A stretch of 34,527 nucleotides of DNA from a bacterium. Its GTDB lineage: Bacteria > Patescibacteriota > Saccharimonadia > Saccharimonadales > UBA4665. Positions 23,218 through 31,368 of this stretch are shown piece by piece; the first letter of the stretch is position 1; each line of letters begins with the position of its first letter. The notes below the pieces were generated by a model, which was given only the letters and a program-made list of their open reading frames with translations, ran no database searches and was not told where the DNA came from. The translations under genes and the position numbers were made by a program. The DNA is taken from contig RGVC01000002.1 in assembly GCA_010027485.1 (NCBI GenBank), forward strand, positions 1-34,527, in the 5' to 3' direction.

Positions 23218-26200
23218 TCACAGTATTGGAGGCATATTCTTTATTAGATTATAAGGATTCTTGGTTGTGTTTTCATTTCCAGTATTAGTTCCATTGATGT
23301 ATATTTCTGGACTTTTTACAAACACTTCTGCAGCACAATTAGTATACTCCTTAACTGTTCCTGAATTATTATTGCATGAGGCTGGGTTAGAGTCATTAAT
23401 ATCTCCAAGCGTCCTTAGCAGGTTGATTTTATTGGCTATGAATGAACCATATACAAGTAACTGCTTATTACATTCAAAGAGTGAAAGTATTGGTTTCTTT
23501 GAACTATTAACGCAGGTAAAAATAGCATTGTTAGCAACGTAGGTTCCATCGAGTCTAGTGACATTTTGGTCAATGTATATGTTGCCTGTAGCCCTGATTA
23601 CCAATGAGGGGATACTGACACTATCAGACCATGAGCTATCACTGGCGTATTTGATATTGTTTTTTATATATATGTTTCCGTCTACATTTACCACTATGCG
23701 TTTGCCTACGGCAATTGTTTGCGCTCCTGAATTGCCAATGGTTACATCGCTTTTATAATTCTTAACTCCGGTATTAGTCAAGGCATCGCTATCTGCGTAT
23801 ATTATGGTACTGTCTGCAACACTTACTGGGCTTCGTGCACAATTTGTTTTAAATAAGCCCCCAAGTTTCGGACTAGTACTATCTACGGTAGTGTTAGTGT
23901 TAGTATTTGCAAAGGATAGACCCGCAGGACCATAGGTTGAGCCAATTGAACTTGCAAAACCTACTATTGGATTATTTGATATTGAAGCCAGTGTTGTTCC
24001 TGACCCATTAGCAGCACCGCTATTGTTATAGTATCCTGACAATAAACCAAGATTGCATCCTGCCATCACACTTCCATTAATAGCTTGAAAAAAAGGATAC
24101 TTACTTGTGGTCGTTGTAGTGGGATCTGGTGGTGGATTTGCTGCCACTACTGAACATACTGCATTACTAGAATAAGTACTACCGTCACCATATTGTAAAC
24201 TACCAGCAAATATTTTTTCACAAACCTTATCGCCTACCTTGTAGCCATTTGCTGTGGTTGGCTTAAACACATCATTGACATTATTAGGATTATAACCATT
24301 TGACCGGACATTATCGGCAGGTAGCAATGCTTGTTTTTGGCCGCTCAGGGTCACATCGACAACGGATATACCCAGTGCTGATGAACCTTTTTCATTGGCG
24401 TCAACCTGACTAGGAGTTGTAGTGCTTTTAGTTACTTTATACCTTCTGACAATGAATTTATAATCAATCGGGTATGGCGAAGCATTCTTTACGGAGTGTG
24501 TAAAAGTTATATTATTGTTTAGTTTAACTGAATTTGGCGTGACCGAAGTTCTAGTCTCTACCTTGGGTATACGACGGTAATAGAAGTATATATTTGTCCA
24601 CTTATTGTTGTTTAGGTTGCCTTCCTGCCAACTAGGAAAACCCTCGGGCAATTTATCATTCAGTGGAGGCGTGTCTGATGAAGCCGAGTTATTATAGTCT
24701 GTTTTTACCATAACGCCATCATTTGCAATAGCGCCTGCTTTAGTGCCATATCCATGAGATTTAGGGAAGATTTTGTCTTCCACTACCTTACCTCCTTGTT
24801 TAAAAGCAGTAGGATTCATATACCTGTAATAATACTTTTTTGTGGGGCTTACCGGCTGCCAAATGCTGGGAGCAGGATGGCCCACAACGCTCCATGTTGG
24901 CTCAAAACTATAGCATGTATCGTAGTAGTATATTCCGTCCGCACTACTATCGGTTGTATAAGTGTAACTTTTATATTGATTAAGAGTTTTAGGCATTTGA
25001 CCTTTGAAGTTTATTACACAATTAACAGCTGTTTTAAAATATTTTACAGTATTATCGTTATTGTCAACGGTTAGTTTTGTACCGCCTATAGATTTGCCGG
25101 TATTTATGTCTACCGAGACTAGATTAAATTTAATTCTATGCGCTGGACAATCAATTTGTTCTGCACTAACATTCTTGAAGAGAACATTTTCAATTATTCC
25201 ACTACGGCTTTCCTTATTGCTTAACATCATTGGTTTGCTGCTAGAAAATTCTTTGTAATTTTTAGGTAGATATTTTTTTTTGTAAAAACCTAAAGCCTCA
25301 TTCCATGAATTAAACTTAGCGTTATTGATACTTTCCAGTCGAACGATCATTAAATTTCCAGTTTTAGAAGCAAATATTGGCGTGGTGTCACCTTTATTCT
25401 TTAGTTTTTTGATTTGTTCGTCGGTGTTGTACCATTTTTTTGGTTTATAGCTCATGAATGATCCGCTGTCCAAATCGTTGAAGTATTGTTGGTCTACCTG
25501 ATAGCCTTCTTTATAATCTACAGTTGTTACTGGGCCGTTATAAAATTTGCCCAGTTCATCAGTGTTAGAACTTCTACTGCCTTCTCCGAAATACTGTACA
25601 TCAACCTTTTTAGATATTGATTCTTTACTAATATTCTGTTTAACTAATCGTTCCAATTTCTGCATTCTACTTTGAGCATCATTTAGTAATCTAGGCTTAT
25701 CCGAATCATTAGCCTGTAAGTAAAACGGCGTATCTAGGTTTAGTGCTACTATAAAAATATCTCTTCTAGTAATTAGATTTTTGTCTAGTTTATTTTGTAG
25801 GGCTTTATTTTCCTTAACTATCCTAAGTATTACACTAGAGCCAGCTAAATAATTTTTATATTCGCTCGGATCCATTTGTGATTTAAGGTCTGGGTCTATT
25901 GATACATACAAGTCGTCATTGCTTAAATTTAATTTATAGTTATTGAGCTCATTTTTTAGCGAAGCATTCAAAACTAGGTCGTCAACAGCCGCCTGCCTTG
26001 GCGACTTATCTTTCAGAGATATGTTGTTTTCTTTATTGTATAGTCTCAGTTCATTCTCATAATTATCTATTTGTTTCTTAGTTATTGTCTGATCACCGAT
26101 TTTAATGTCATCAGATGACTTAATATAAAAAATTTGGTACAAAAATATGCCAGTAATTGTTATAAGTATAAAAACAGATACAACTAATAGGGTTCTTTTC

Positions 26201-26262
26201 TTCCTCAGAAAAACGAGAAGCCTATTATTCGTATTGCTATCTGTTGCTTCCACGTCTGCCAT
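23218..26262 (-). CDS. Giant membrane-anchored surface protein linked to the pilus locus
   Basis: This ~1,014-residue product is probably exported and anchored by one helix (about residues 27-49 after the start MADVEATDSN). From about 55 to 330 it has Lys/Asp-rich helices, IGDQTITKKQIDNYENEL being reminiscent of the SurA/PrsA N-terminal fold of the foldase at 8250. A Cys- and Tyr-rich middle follows, then an Ig-like stretch (VTPNSVKLNNNITFTHSVKNAS) and a Pro/Thr linker DPTTTTTSK. The C-terminal third has repeating short strands (VDGNIYIKNN, ATGNIYIDQN, YGSFIANK) that suggest a beta-helix. I infer an adhesin-like or tip protein. It is on the same strand directly upstream of pilM. The start is moved to the third codon because of the promoter. 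Confidence 0.68.
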   Translation of the reverse strand: MADVEATDSNTNNRLLVFLRKKRTLLVVSVFILITITGIFLYQIFYIKSSDDIKIGDQTITKKQIDNYENELRLYNKENNISLKDKSPRQAAVDDLVLNASLKNELNNYKLNLSNDDLYVSIDPDLKSQMDPSEYKNYLAGSSVILRIVKENKALQNKLDKNLITRRDIFIVALNLDTPFYLQANDSDKPRLLNDAQSRMQKLERLVKQNISKESISKKVDVQYFGEGSRSSNTDELGKFYNGPVTTVDYKEGYQVDQQYFNDLDSGSFMSYKPKKWYNTDEQIKKLKNKGDTTPIFASKTGNLMIVRLESINNAKFNSWNEALGFYKKKYLPKNYKEFSSSKPMMLSNKESRSGIIENVLFKNVSAEQIDCPAHRIKFNLVSVDINTGKSIGGTKLTVDNNDNTVKYFKTAVNCVINFKGQMPKTLNQYKSYTYTTDSSADGIYYYDTCYSFEPTWSVVGHPAPSIWQPVSPTKKYYYRYMNPTAFKQGGKVVEDKIFPKSHGYGTKAGAIANDGVMVKTDYNNSASSDTPPLNDKLPEGFPSWQEGNLNNNKWTNIYFYYRRIPKVETRTSVTPNSVKLNNNITFTHSVKNASPYPIDYKFIVRRYKVTKSTTTPSQVDANEKGSSALGISVVDVTLSGQKQALLPADNVRSNGYNPNNVNDVFKPTTANGYKVGDKVCEKIFAGSLQYGDGSTYSSNAVCSVVAANPPPDPTTTTTSKYPFFQAINGSVMAGCNLGLLSGYYNNSGAANGSGTTLASISNNPIVGFASSIGSTYGPAGLSFANTNTNTTVDSTSPKLGGLFKTNCARSPVSVADSTIIYADSDALTNTGVKNYKSDVTIGNSGAQTIAVGKRIVVNVDGNIYIKNNIKYASDSSWSDSVSIPSLVIRATGNIYIDQNVTRLDGTYVANNAIFTCVNSSKKPILSLFECNKQLLVYGSFIANKINLLRTLGDINDSNPASCNNNSGTVKEYTNCAAEVFVKSPEIYINGTNTGNENTTKNPYNLIKNMPPIL

Positions 26263-26269
26263 AAGCATA

Positions 26270-26299
26270 ATGGTAGCATTTTAGGGGTGATAGGCGCAA
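26270..26299 (-). promoter_or_regulatory. Promoter of the giant surface protein gene
   Basis: TTGCGC, an 18-base spacer and TACCAT with a TGC extension lie 7 bases before the ATG at 26262. This makes the internal ATG the likely start and the mRNA leaderless. Confidence 0.5.
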
Positions 26300-26315
26300 G
26301 CGTTTTGGGGTGGGA

Positions 26316-27782
26316 TTACATGTGGTCAGCTGTGGGCTGTTTTACTGGAGTTGGTTTGATTACAAATAGTGCAATCAAGGAAGCTATGATGCCAAAGCTA
26401 GAGGCGAACAGGAAACCTTTTTGGAAGCCGTGTACAGAGGCGGCGGCCGTTATTTGAGGTGTTACGGTTGTATGCAAGTTGGCTATGTAGCGAGTGGTGC
26501 TAGAAGTAACCAAGCCGGTAAGTATGGCGAGTCCGATGGCGCCGCCGATTTGCTGGGCGGTGGTAAGTAAACCAGATGACAGACCCGACTCTTGCTTGCT
26601 TACACCGCTAGTTGCAGCAATGGTGACACTCACAAAAGTGGCACCCATGCCTAGAGCAAAGACCATCATGCCAGGTGCTACGTTGTGCCAGAAGTCGCCA
26701 TTAACTGGGATATGCGACAACATGAATAAGCCTATGGACACAAATAGTGGAGCTACTACTAAGATTGGTTTGTAGCCAATCTTGGCGATTATGCGTGGCA
26801 CATTAGCAGCCGTTATGCCGATGATTATAGGAATAATCAAGAAGTTTACACCAGTTCTAACAGGCGAATATCCGAGAATTTCTTGCATGTAAAGTGTTAA
26901 GAAAAAGAATACTGAGAATATGCCTGCTGCCAAAATCAGTTGAGCTAAATCTGCTCCAACTAGGTTGCGATTTCGGAAAATTCTAAGTGGCAAAAGTGGG
27001 TGCTTGGCCCGGCTTTCGTTTATTACAAACAGTGTTAGAGAAACAATACTGATTGTGAAATATGTAATAGCGTGGCGTGAAGTCCAGCCGTCTATAGGAG
27101 CTTTGACTAAGCCGTAAACTAACGCCATCAAACCACCAGTTACCAAAAATGCACCTATAGCGTCAAAGTTACGATGCTCTGATTCAGATTCATGCTTAGG
27201 CAATATCCAAAATGCCGTCAGCACAACCAAAACTCCTACCGGAACATTGATAAAGAAGTTCCAGCGCCAGTTAAGGTACTGAGTCAAAATACCACCAAGT
27301 AGCACGCCTACCGCTGCCCCGCCGGCAGCTACTGCGCCCCATACCGATAGTGCGACGTTGCGTTCTTTGCCCTCTTTATAGATGACCAATACAATAGACA
27401 AAGCCGCTGGAGACATAAAAGCACCGGACAACCCCTGTAATATTCTGGCTGTTATGATCATCCCGCCACTTTGCGATAGTCCACTAAGTAGTGAGGCCAA
27501 GGTAAAACCAGTTATACCCAAAATGAATGTTTTGCGCCTGCCAAATAAATCGGCTGTTCTGCCGCCAAGCAGCAAGAAGCCGCCAAAGGCCAATGAATAG
27601 GCAGTTACTATCCACTGCAAGCTAGTATTTGGCATAGAGAATGCCTTTTGAATCGATGGCAACGCAACGTTTACGATTGATACGTCGAGCACCACCATAA
27701 ACTGGGCTAGCGCCAGCAGAATTAATATAAACCAGTGACTCGTGCCACCCTTACCAGAACTTTTTGAATTTTTTTGAGCCAT
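26316..27782 (-). CDS. MFS drug exporter, DHA2 (14-helix) family
   Basis: The 488-residue protein has about 14 hydrophobic segments. Motif A is GGRTADLFGRRK, and LQWIVTAYSLAFGGFLLLG, ARILQGLSGAFMSPAALS and WRWNFFINVPVG are typical of the EmrB/QacA (DHA2) branch, which exports drugs or other small molecules with proton exchange. It has a normal GAGAGG ribosome binding site, unlike most neighbours. The gene begins divergently from ychF across a 140-base gap. Its sequence looks very close to exporters of actinobacteria, so transfer from the host lineage is possible but not shown by the sequence alone. Confidence 0.93.
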   Translation of the reverse strand: MAQKNSKSSGKGGTSHWFILILLALAQFMVVLDVSIVNVALPSIQKAFSMPNTSLQWIVTAYSLAFGGFLLLGGRTADLFGRRKTFILGITGFTLASLLSGLSQSGGMIITARILQGLSGAFMSPAALSIVLVIYKEGKERNVALSVWGAVAAGGAAVGVLLGGILTQYLNWRWNFFINVPVGVLVVLTAFWILPKHESESEHRNFDAIGAFLVTGGLMALVYGLVKAPIDGWTSRHAITYFTISIVSLTLFVINESRAKHPLLPLRIFRNRNLVGADLAQLILAAGIFSVFFFLTLYMQEILGYSPVRTGVNFLIIPIIIGITAANVPRIIAKIGYKPILVVAPLFVSIGLFMLSHIPVNGDFWHNVAPGMMVFALGMGATFVSVTIAATSGVSKQESGLSSGLLTTAQQIGGAIGLAILTGLVTSSTTRYIANLHTTVTPQITAAASVHGFQKGFLFASSFGIIASLIALFVIKPTPVKQPTADHM

Positions 27783-27887
27783 TTCTTGCCTCTCTTGTGT
27801 ATGGAAATATCTTAATGCTAATTGTAAATCAGCAACTTACTCAATCCAAACAAAATACATTTTAACTACAGTGATCTAGGCTGGTTA

Positions 27888-27896
27888 TGTTATGAT
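27888..27896 (+). promoter_or_regulatory. ychF: Extended -10 promoter of ychF
   Basis: TGTTATGAT is an extended -10 about 26 bases before the ATG, leaving a leader with TTGAGG as ribosome binding site. The remaining bases back to the MFS start hold no other clear site. Confidence 0.45.
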
Positions 27897-27922
27897 TAAC
27901 AGATGAAAATTGAGGTTTTTAA

Positions 27923-28999
27923 ATGAGTTTGAGTATTGGAATTGTGGGGCTACCAAATGTTGGCAAGAGCACTTTGTTCAATGCGCTGACCGGCAGTAAT
28001 ATATTGGCGGCTAATTACCCGTTTGCCACCATTGAGCCAAATACCGGGATTGTACCAGTACCAGATGCACGGCTGGCTAAATTAGCTGAAATGTATAGTT
28101 CTCAAAAAGTAGTACCAGCCACTGTGACTTTTGTAGACATTGCCGGATTAGTAGCCGGAGCTAGCGAGGGTGAAGGATTGGGCAATCAGTTCCTAGCACA
28201 CATTCGCTCCACCAGTGCAATTGTGCAGGTAGTCAGAGCTTTTGATGATAGCAATGTAATTCATGTAGACGAAAAACATGATCCAAAAAAAGATATAGAC
28301 GTTATAAACACCGAGCTAGTTTTAGCGGACTTGCAGACAGTTGAAAAACGCCTGCCCCGTATTCAAAAAGAATCACGCGCCAACCCCAAACTGAAGCCTG
28401 TCGTAGACGCCACAGAAAAATTGCACACAATATTAAATAATGGTGAACCAATCTGGCAACACCCTGATATAGACCTGGATTTAGTCAGCGATTTACAGCT
28501 ACTTACCACTAAGCAGATTATATATTTATTCAATCTTGACGAAGCTGGACTGAGTGATCAAGCTAAGCAAAATGAACTACGAAAATTTGTGGCACCAGCG
28601 CAGTGCTTGTTTGTGTGTGCTAAGCTTGAAAACGAGCTAAAGGACCTAGATGAGTCTGATGCTTCGGAGCTTTTAGAGAGCTACGGTCAGCATCAATCTG
28701 GTCTGATGCAGTTAATCCATTCAGCCTATCAAACATTGGGCCTTCAAAGTTATCTAACGGCTGGCGAAAAAGAGGTTCGAGCCTGGACTATTAAGTCTGG
28801 TAGCACTGCCCCGCAAGCTGCTGGTGTAATTCACGGGGATTTTGAGCGAGGCTTTATTGCTGCTGAAATTGTTCGATACCAAGACTTAGTTGAAACCGGA
28901 TCACTAGTAAACGCTAAGTCTGCCGGCAAGGTGCGCACCGAAGGCAAAACTTATGTCATGCAAACAGACGACGTAGTAGAATTTCGCTTTAATGTTTAA
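27923..28999 (+). CDS. ychF: Redox-regulated ATPase YchF (Obg family)
   Basis: YchF is an Obg-family P-loop ATPase that binds ribosomes. G1 is GLPNVGKS at residues 9-16, the switch region DIAGLVAGASEGEGLGNQFL follows, and the specificity loop reads NLDE, the NxxE form that favours ATP. The C-terminal TGS domain is recognisable in LTAGEKEVRAWTIKSGSTAPQAAGVIHGDFERGFIAAEI. The 358-residue length is normal. It has a GAGG ribosome binding site, and its last 4 bases overlap the end of the convergent PH-domain gene. Confidence 0.96.
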   Translation: MSLSIGIVGLPNVGKSTLFNALTGSNILAANYPFATIEPNTGIVPVPDARLAKLAEMYSSQKVVPATVTFVDIAGLVAGASEGEGLGNQFLAHIRSTSAIVQVVRAFDDSNVIHVDEKHDPKKDIDVINTELVLADLQTVEKRLPRIQKESRANPKLKPVVDATEKLHTILNNGEPIWQHPDIDLDLVSDLQLLTTKQIIYLFNLDEAGLSDQAKQNELRKFVAPAQCLFVCAKLENELKDLDESDASELLESYGQHQSGLMQLIHSAYQTLGLQSYLTAGEKEVRAWTIKSGSTAPQAAGVIHGDFERGFIAAEIVRYQDLVETGSLVNAKSAGKVRTEGKTYVMQTDDVVEFRFNV

Positions 29000-29892
29000 T
29001 CTATAGCTGGGATTTGGCTATTGCCATTTGGCACTGCTACTTCTATGTGCGGAGCTTTTGGCTTAATAGCCTGAGGTATTTTTGAGTAAGCCATTTTCAA
29101 AGGGTTAACCGAAAACTGGCTACTTTCAGAGTCAACATATTGCAAGCTATCTCCCTGTCCTTCGACACTTGCGACTTGGTTAGTTGGTTTGCCAAAAATT
29201 TCTCTCATGCCTTCGTCGTATAGTTCTTGGTTTAGCTGAAAATTTGCTTCTTGGTATTGCATAGGTTGATTTTCTTCTGGGCTACGCTGCTGATTGATTC
29301 CTTGAGCAAACAAATATTCACTAAGTTCAGGGGAAATTTCTGGTTCAGGTTTTGTTACTTGATTGGGCTGAGATTGGGCTCTTTTAAGATGTTCGCCTAT
29401 CTCTTCTTGCTGTCGGTGCTGAGCTAAAAGGTAGGTTTGCAACTGCTGATTGATTCTTTCTAGGTGCTGTTTTTGGTCGGTTTGAGACTCTGATTGAACC
29501 TTCTTTGAGTCCGCCATACAGTGCTGAACATGAGTTATTAATTTACGTAATTTACGCTGATTCAGACTTGTAAATCGTAGGCTTTTAGATCCAGCCGATA
29601 TGTTTATATAGGCACCGATTATGCGGTGACTGTAGTCTAGCTCGTTTATCATATCGAAACGAAGATCTTCAACAGTTAGATAGTTCAAAGGTTTTTTATC
29701 AATAAGGAGCACGCGCACATTAGTAGCTACTAAGAGCGCAAAACCGCCCTCGTAAATGCCATTAACGCATTCGTAAATTACCTCGTCGGGCAAAATAATG
29801 CTTGGCAATTCGCCAACTTCAGTACGTCCCCAACCATTCTGGTTGAAGCTGATGGCTTTAAGCTGATTTTCGACTGATTCTCTGCTTACCAT
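28996..29892 (-). CDS. Cytoplasmic PH-domain protein with Gln-rich tail
   Basis: The first ~130 residues (LPDEVIYECVNGIYEGGFALLVATNVRVLLIDKKPLNYLTVEDLRFDMINELDY) match the bacterial PH-like domain of the YokE/SHOCT-associated type. The rest is low-complexity, rich in Gln, Glu and Pro, with a coiled-coil-like stretch around QQQLQTYLLAQHRQQEEIGEHL. There is no membrane helix. The start is placed at the second ATG (MVSRESV), which has GGAAGGAAAGG just upstream; the ORF-track start has nothing. Function unknown. It reads away from the Crp/Fnr gene across a spacer that holds two CRP-like sites. Confidence 0.7.
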   Translation of the reverse strand: MVSRESVENQLKAISFNQNGWGRTEVGELPSIILPDEVIYECVNGIYEGGFALLVATNVRVLLIDKKPLNYLTVEDLRFDMINELDYSHRIIGAYINISAGSKSLRFTSLNQRKLRKLITHVQHCMADSKKVQSESQTDQKQHLERINQQLQTYLLAQHRQQEEIGEHLKRAQSQPNQVTKPEPEISPELSEYLFAQGINQQRSPEENQPMQYQEANFQLNQELYDEGMREIFGKPTNQVASVEGQGDSLQYVDSESSQFSVNPLKMAYSKIPQAIKPKAPHIEVAVPNGNSQIPAID

Positions 29893-29971
29893 GATTTTAC
29901 CTTTCCTTCCTTTGTAACTATATTGTAGTAAGTTTTTGAATCCCATGCGGTGAAAATACTCACCAGCTGGG

Positions 29972-29987
29972 TGCGATTTTTATCACA
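29972..29987 (+). promoter_or_regulatory. CRP-like operator 1
   Basis: TGCGATTTTTATCACA is TGTGA-N6-TCACA with one mismatch, extended by GGG and CCC on each side to a 9-base inverted repeat with a single mismatch. It lies about 60 bases before the predicted start of the Crp/Fnr mRNA. Confidence 0.55.
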
Positions 29988-29994
29988 CCCTATC

Positions 29995-30010
29995 TGTTAC
30001 ACAGGTCACA
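29995..30010 (+). promoter_or_regulatory. CRP-like operator 2
   Basis: TGTTACACAGGTCACA matches TGTGA-N6-TCACA at 9 of 10 fixed positions. Its centre is 23 bases from the centre of operator 1, about two helical turns, and it abuts the -35 of the Crp/Fnr promoter. Confidence 0.45.
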
Positions 30011-30013
30011 AAT

Positions 30014-30042
30014 TTGCAAATTAGAGTTATTTTTATCATAAT
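30014..30042 (+). promoter_or_regulatory. Promoter of the Crp/Fnr gene, leaderless
   Basis: TTGCAA, a 17-base spacer and CATAAT end 6 bases before the ATG at 30049. The transcript would start on the ATG. The same hexamers and spacing precede the metallopeptidase gene. Confidence 0.65.
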
Positions 30043-30048
30043 AGATGT

Positions 30049-30702
30049 ATGTTGGCGTCAAAAGAACAGATGGCCGAGTTCGTGGGACTGTTCAAGACGT
30101 TAGGGATAAAACAAATATATAGAAAAGGCGATCAAATCATACGCCCCGGCGATATACCGCGCGGGGTTTATTATATTGAAAAAGGCTTAGTTAAGGCTTA
30201 TGACATTACTCGCTACAACGAAGAAAATCTGCTTATTATAAGAAAAGGCGAAGAGGTCTTTCCCCTAATTTGGGCCATGACTGGCCAAGAACGACACGTA
30301 ATATACGAAACTTTAGAAGAAACTATTGTTTATCGTTTAGATCGTAAAGTTTTTCTGAAATTCATAGAAAGCAGTCCTGAAGCCATGGCTCCTCTGCTTG
30401 ATATGACCATTGAAATGTATCGATTGCATAGTGAGAGAATTATTAATTTAGAATATCGTACTGCCCGCGAGAGAATAGTTTCGTTCTTGCTTACAATGAG
30501 CCAACGTTTTGGCAAAAAAACAGCCGAAGGCTTATTAATTAACGTACCGCTTCGGCATCAAGATATAGCCAGCTCGGTAAATGCTACTCGAGAAACTGCT
30601 TCCCGAGAAATGGCTGCCCTAGCCCGAAAAGGTCTGATTGTAAACAAACAATATCAGACAATAATTAAAGATGCTGAGTCACTGAAAAAAATTCTAGACT
30701 GA
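30049..30702 (+). CDS. Crp/Fnr-family transcriptional regulator
   Basis: The N-terminal cyclic-nucleotide-binding fold is seen in GDQIIRPGDIPRGVYYIEKGLVKAYDI; the arginine and serine that hold cAMP in CRP are not evident, so the ligand is unknown. There are no FNR-type Cys. The dimer helix is followed by a winged helix with RETASR at residues 181-186, the RExxxR pattern that in CRP contacts the TGTGA half site. Two such sites lie just upstream, so autoregulation is likely. The stop abuts the convergent phosphoribosyltransferase-like gene without a gap. Confidence 0.88.
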   Translation: MLASKEQMAEFVGLFKTLGIKQIYRKGDQIIRPGDIPRGVYYIEKGLVKAYDITRYNEENLLIIRKGEEVFPLIWAMTGQERHVIYETLEETIVYRLDRKVFLKFIESSPEAMAPLLDMTIEMYRLHSERIINLEYRTARERIVSFLLTMSQRFGKKTAEGLLINVPLRHQDIASSVNATRETASREMAALARKGLIVNKQYQTIIKDAESLKKILD

Positions 30703-31359
30703 TTATTTCCAGTTTAGAATAATTTTTTCGATGGTTTCTAAAACGTCTTTATGTGATGGCATTTTCTTTTGATCGTAGTAGTGATCCGTAGCAATATAAT
30801 CTGATACTACATTCATGCAGTAGAGATCATCAGCCAATACGTGCATTCTATCTACCGCTTTTACGCTAGCGAAAGGCACTGCTACAACCAGGCTTTCAAC
30901 TTTGATTGGTTTTAAAAATTCAGCCGCCAAATCCAGCTGAAAACCATTCTCAAGTCCATCAGAAACAATTATTACATGGTGCCCTCTGAGCAAGCTTTTT
31001 TTAACTGTTCCGTTCATACCGACCAAGCGATTCATGTCGCGCATTTTTGATAGTTTTTCTTGCTCAATTAAATTGAAATAGTCTCGTTTATACTCCTCTA
31101 TTTGCCCACTAGAATATTCACTGTTATATATCATTTCACCGCTCGAAGTAATGCCAGCCAACGCTTTATTTTCGCGCGGTAAAATAATTTCTGACATCAT
31201 CAATAGGTTGACTGAGCAATGCAGTTTAACTGCAATTTGCGAGCCAATGACTACACCACCGTCGTTTAGCGCTAAAACCGCACAGTTTTCGTAGCGGTAC
31301 TTATCATACAGTTGGCTGGCGAGCATACGCCCCGCCTGAACTCTAGAAGCAAAATACAT
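30703..31359 (-). CDS. Phosphoribosyltransferase-fold protein
   Basis: The N-terminal half has 'FASRVQAGRMLASQL' and 'CAVLALNDGGVVIGSQIA', which match the start of type I PRTases, and 'HHVIIVSDGLENGFQL' takes the place of the PRPP-binding VIIVDDGLATG motif. There the first Asp is Ser and the Thr/Ala are replaced, so PRPP chemistry may be weak or lost. An insertion of about 35 charged residues separates the two. The end YDQKKMPSHKDVLETI fits the family. It could be a competence- or regulation-linked PRT-like protein; the substrate is unknown. It follows tlyA by 9 bases. Confidence 0.72.
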   Translation of the reverse strand: MYFASRVQAGRMLASQLYDKYRYENCAVLALNDGGVVIGSQIAVKLHCSVNLLMMSEIILPRENKALAGITSSGEMIYNSEYSSGQIEEYKRDYFNLIEQEKLSKMRDMNRLVGMNGTVKKSLLRGHHVIIVSDGLENGFQLDLAAEFLKPIKVESLVVAVPFASVKAVDRMHVLADDLYCMNVVSDYIATDHYYDQKKMPSHKDVLETIEKIILNWK

Positions 31360-31368
31360 ATGCTTAGT

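Noticed and set aside
26316-27782. MFS gene as clear horizontal transfer
   Set aside because: Resemblance to actinobacterial exporters is only an impression; base composition looks like its neighbours, so no claim is made.
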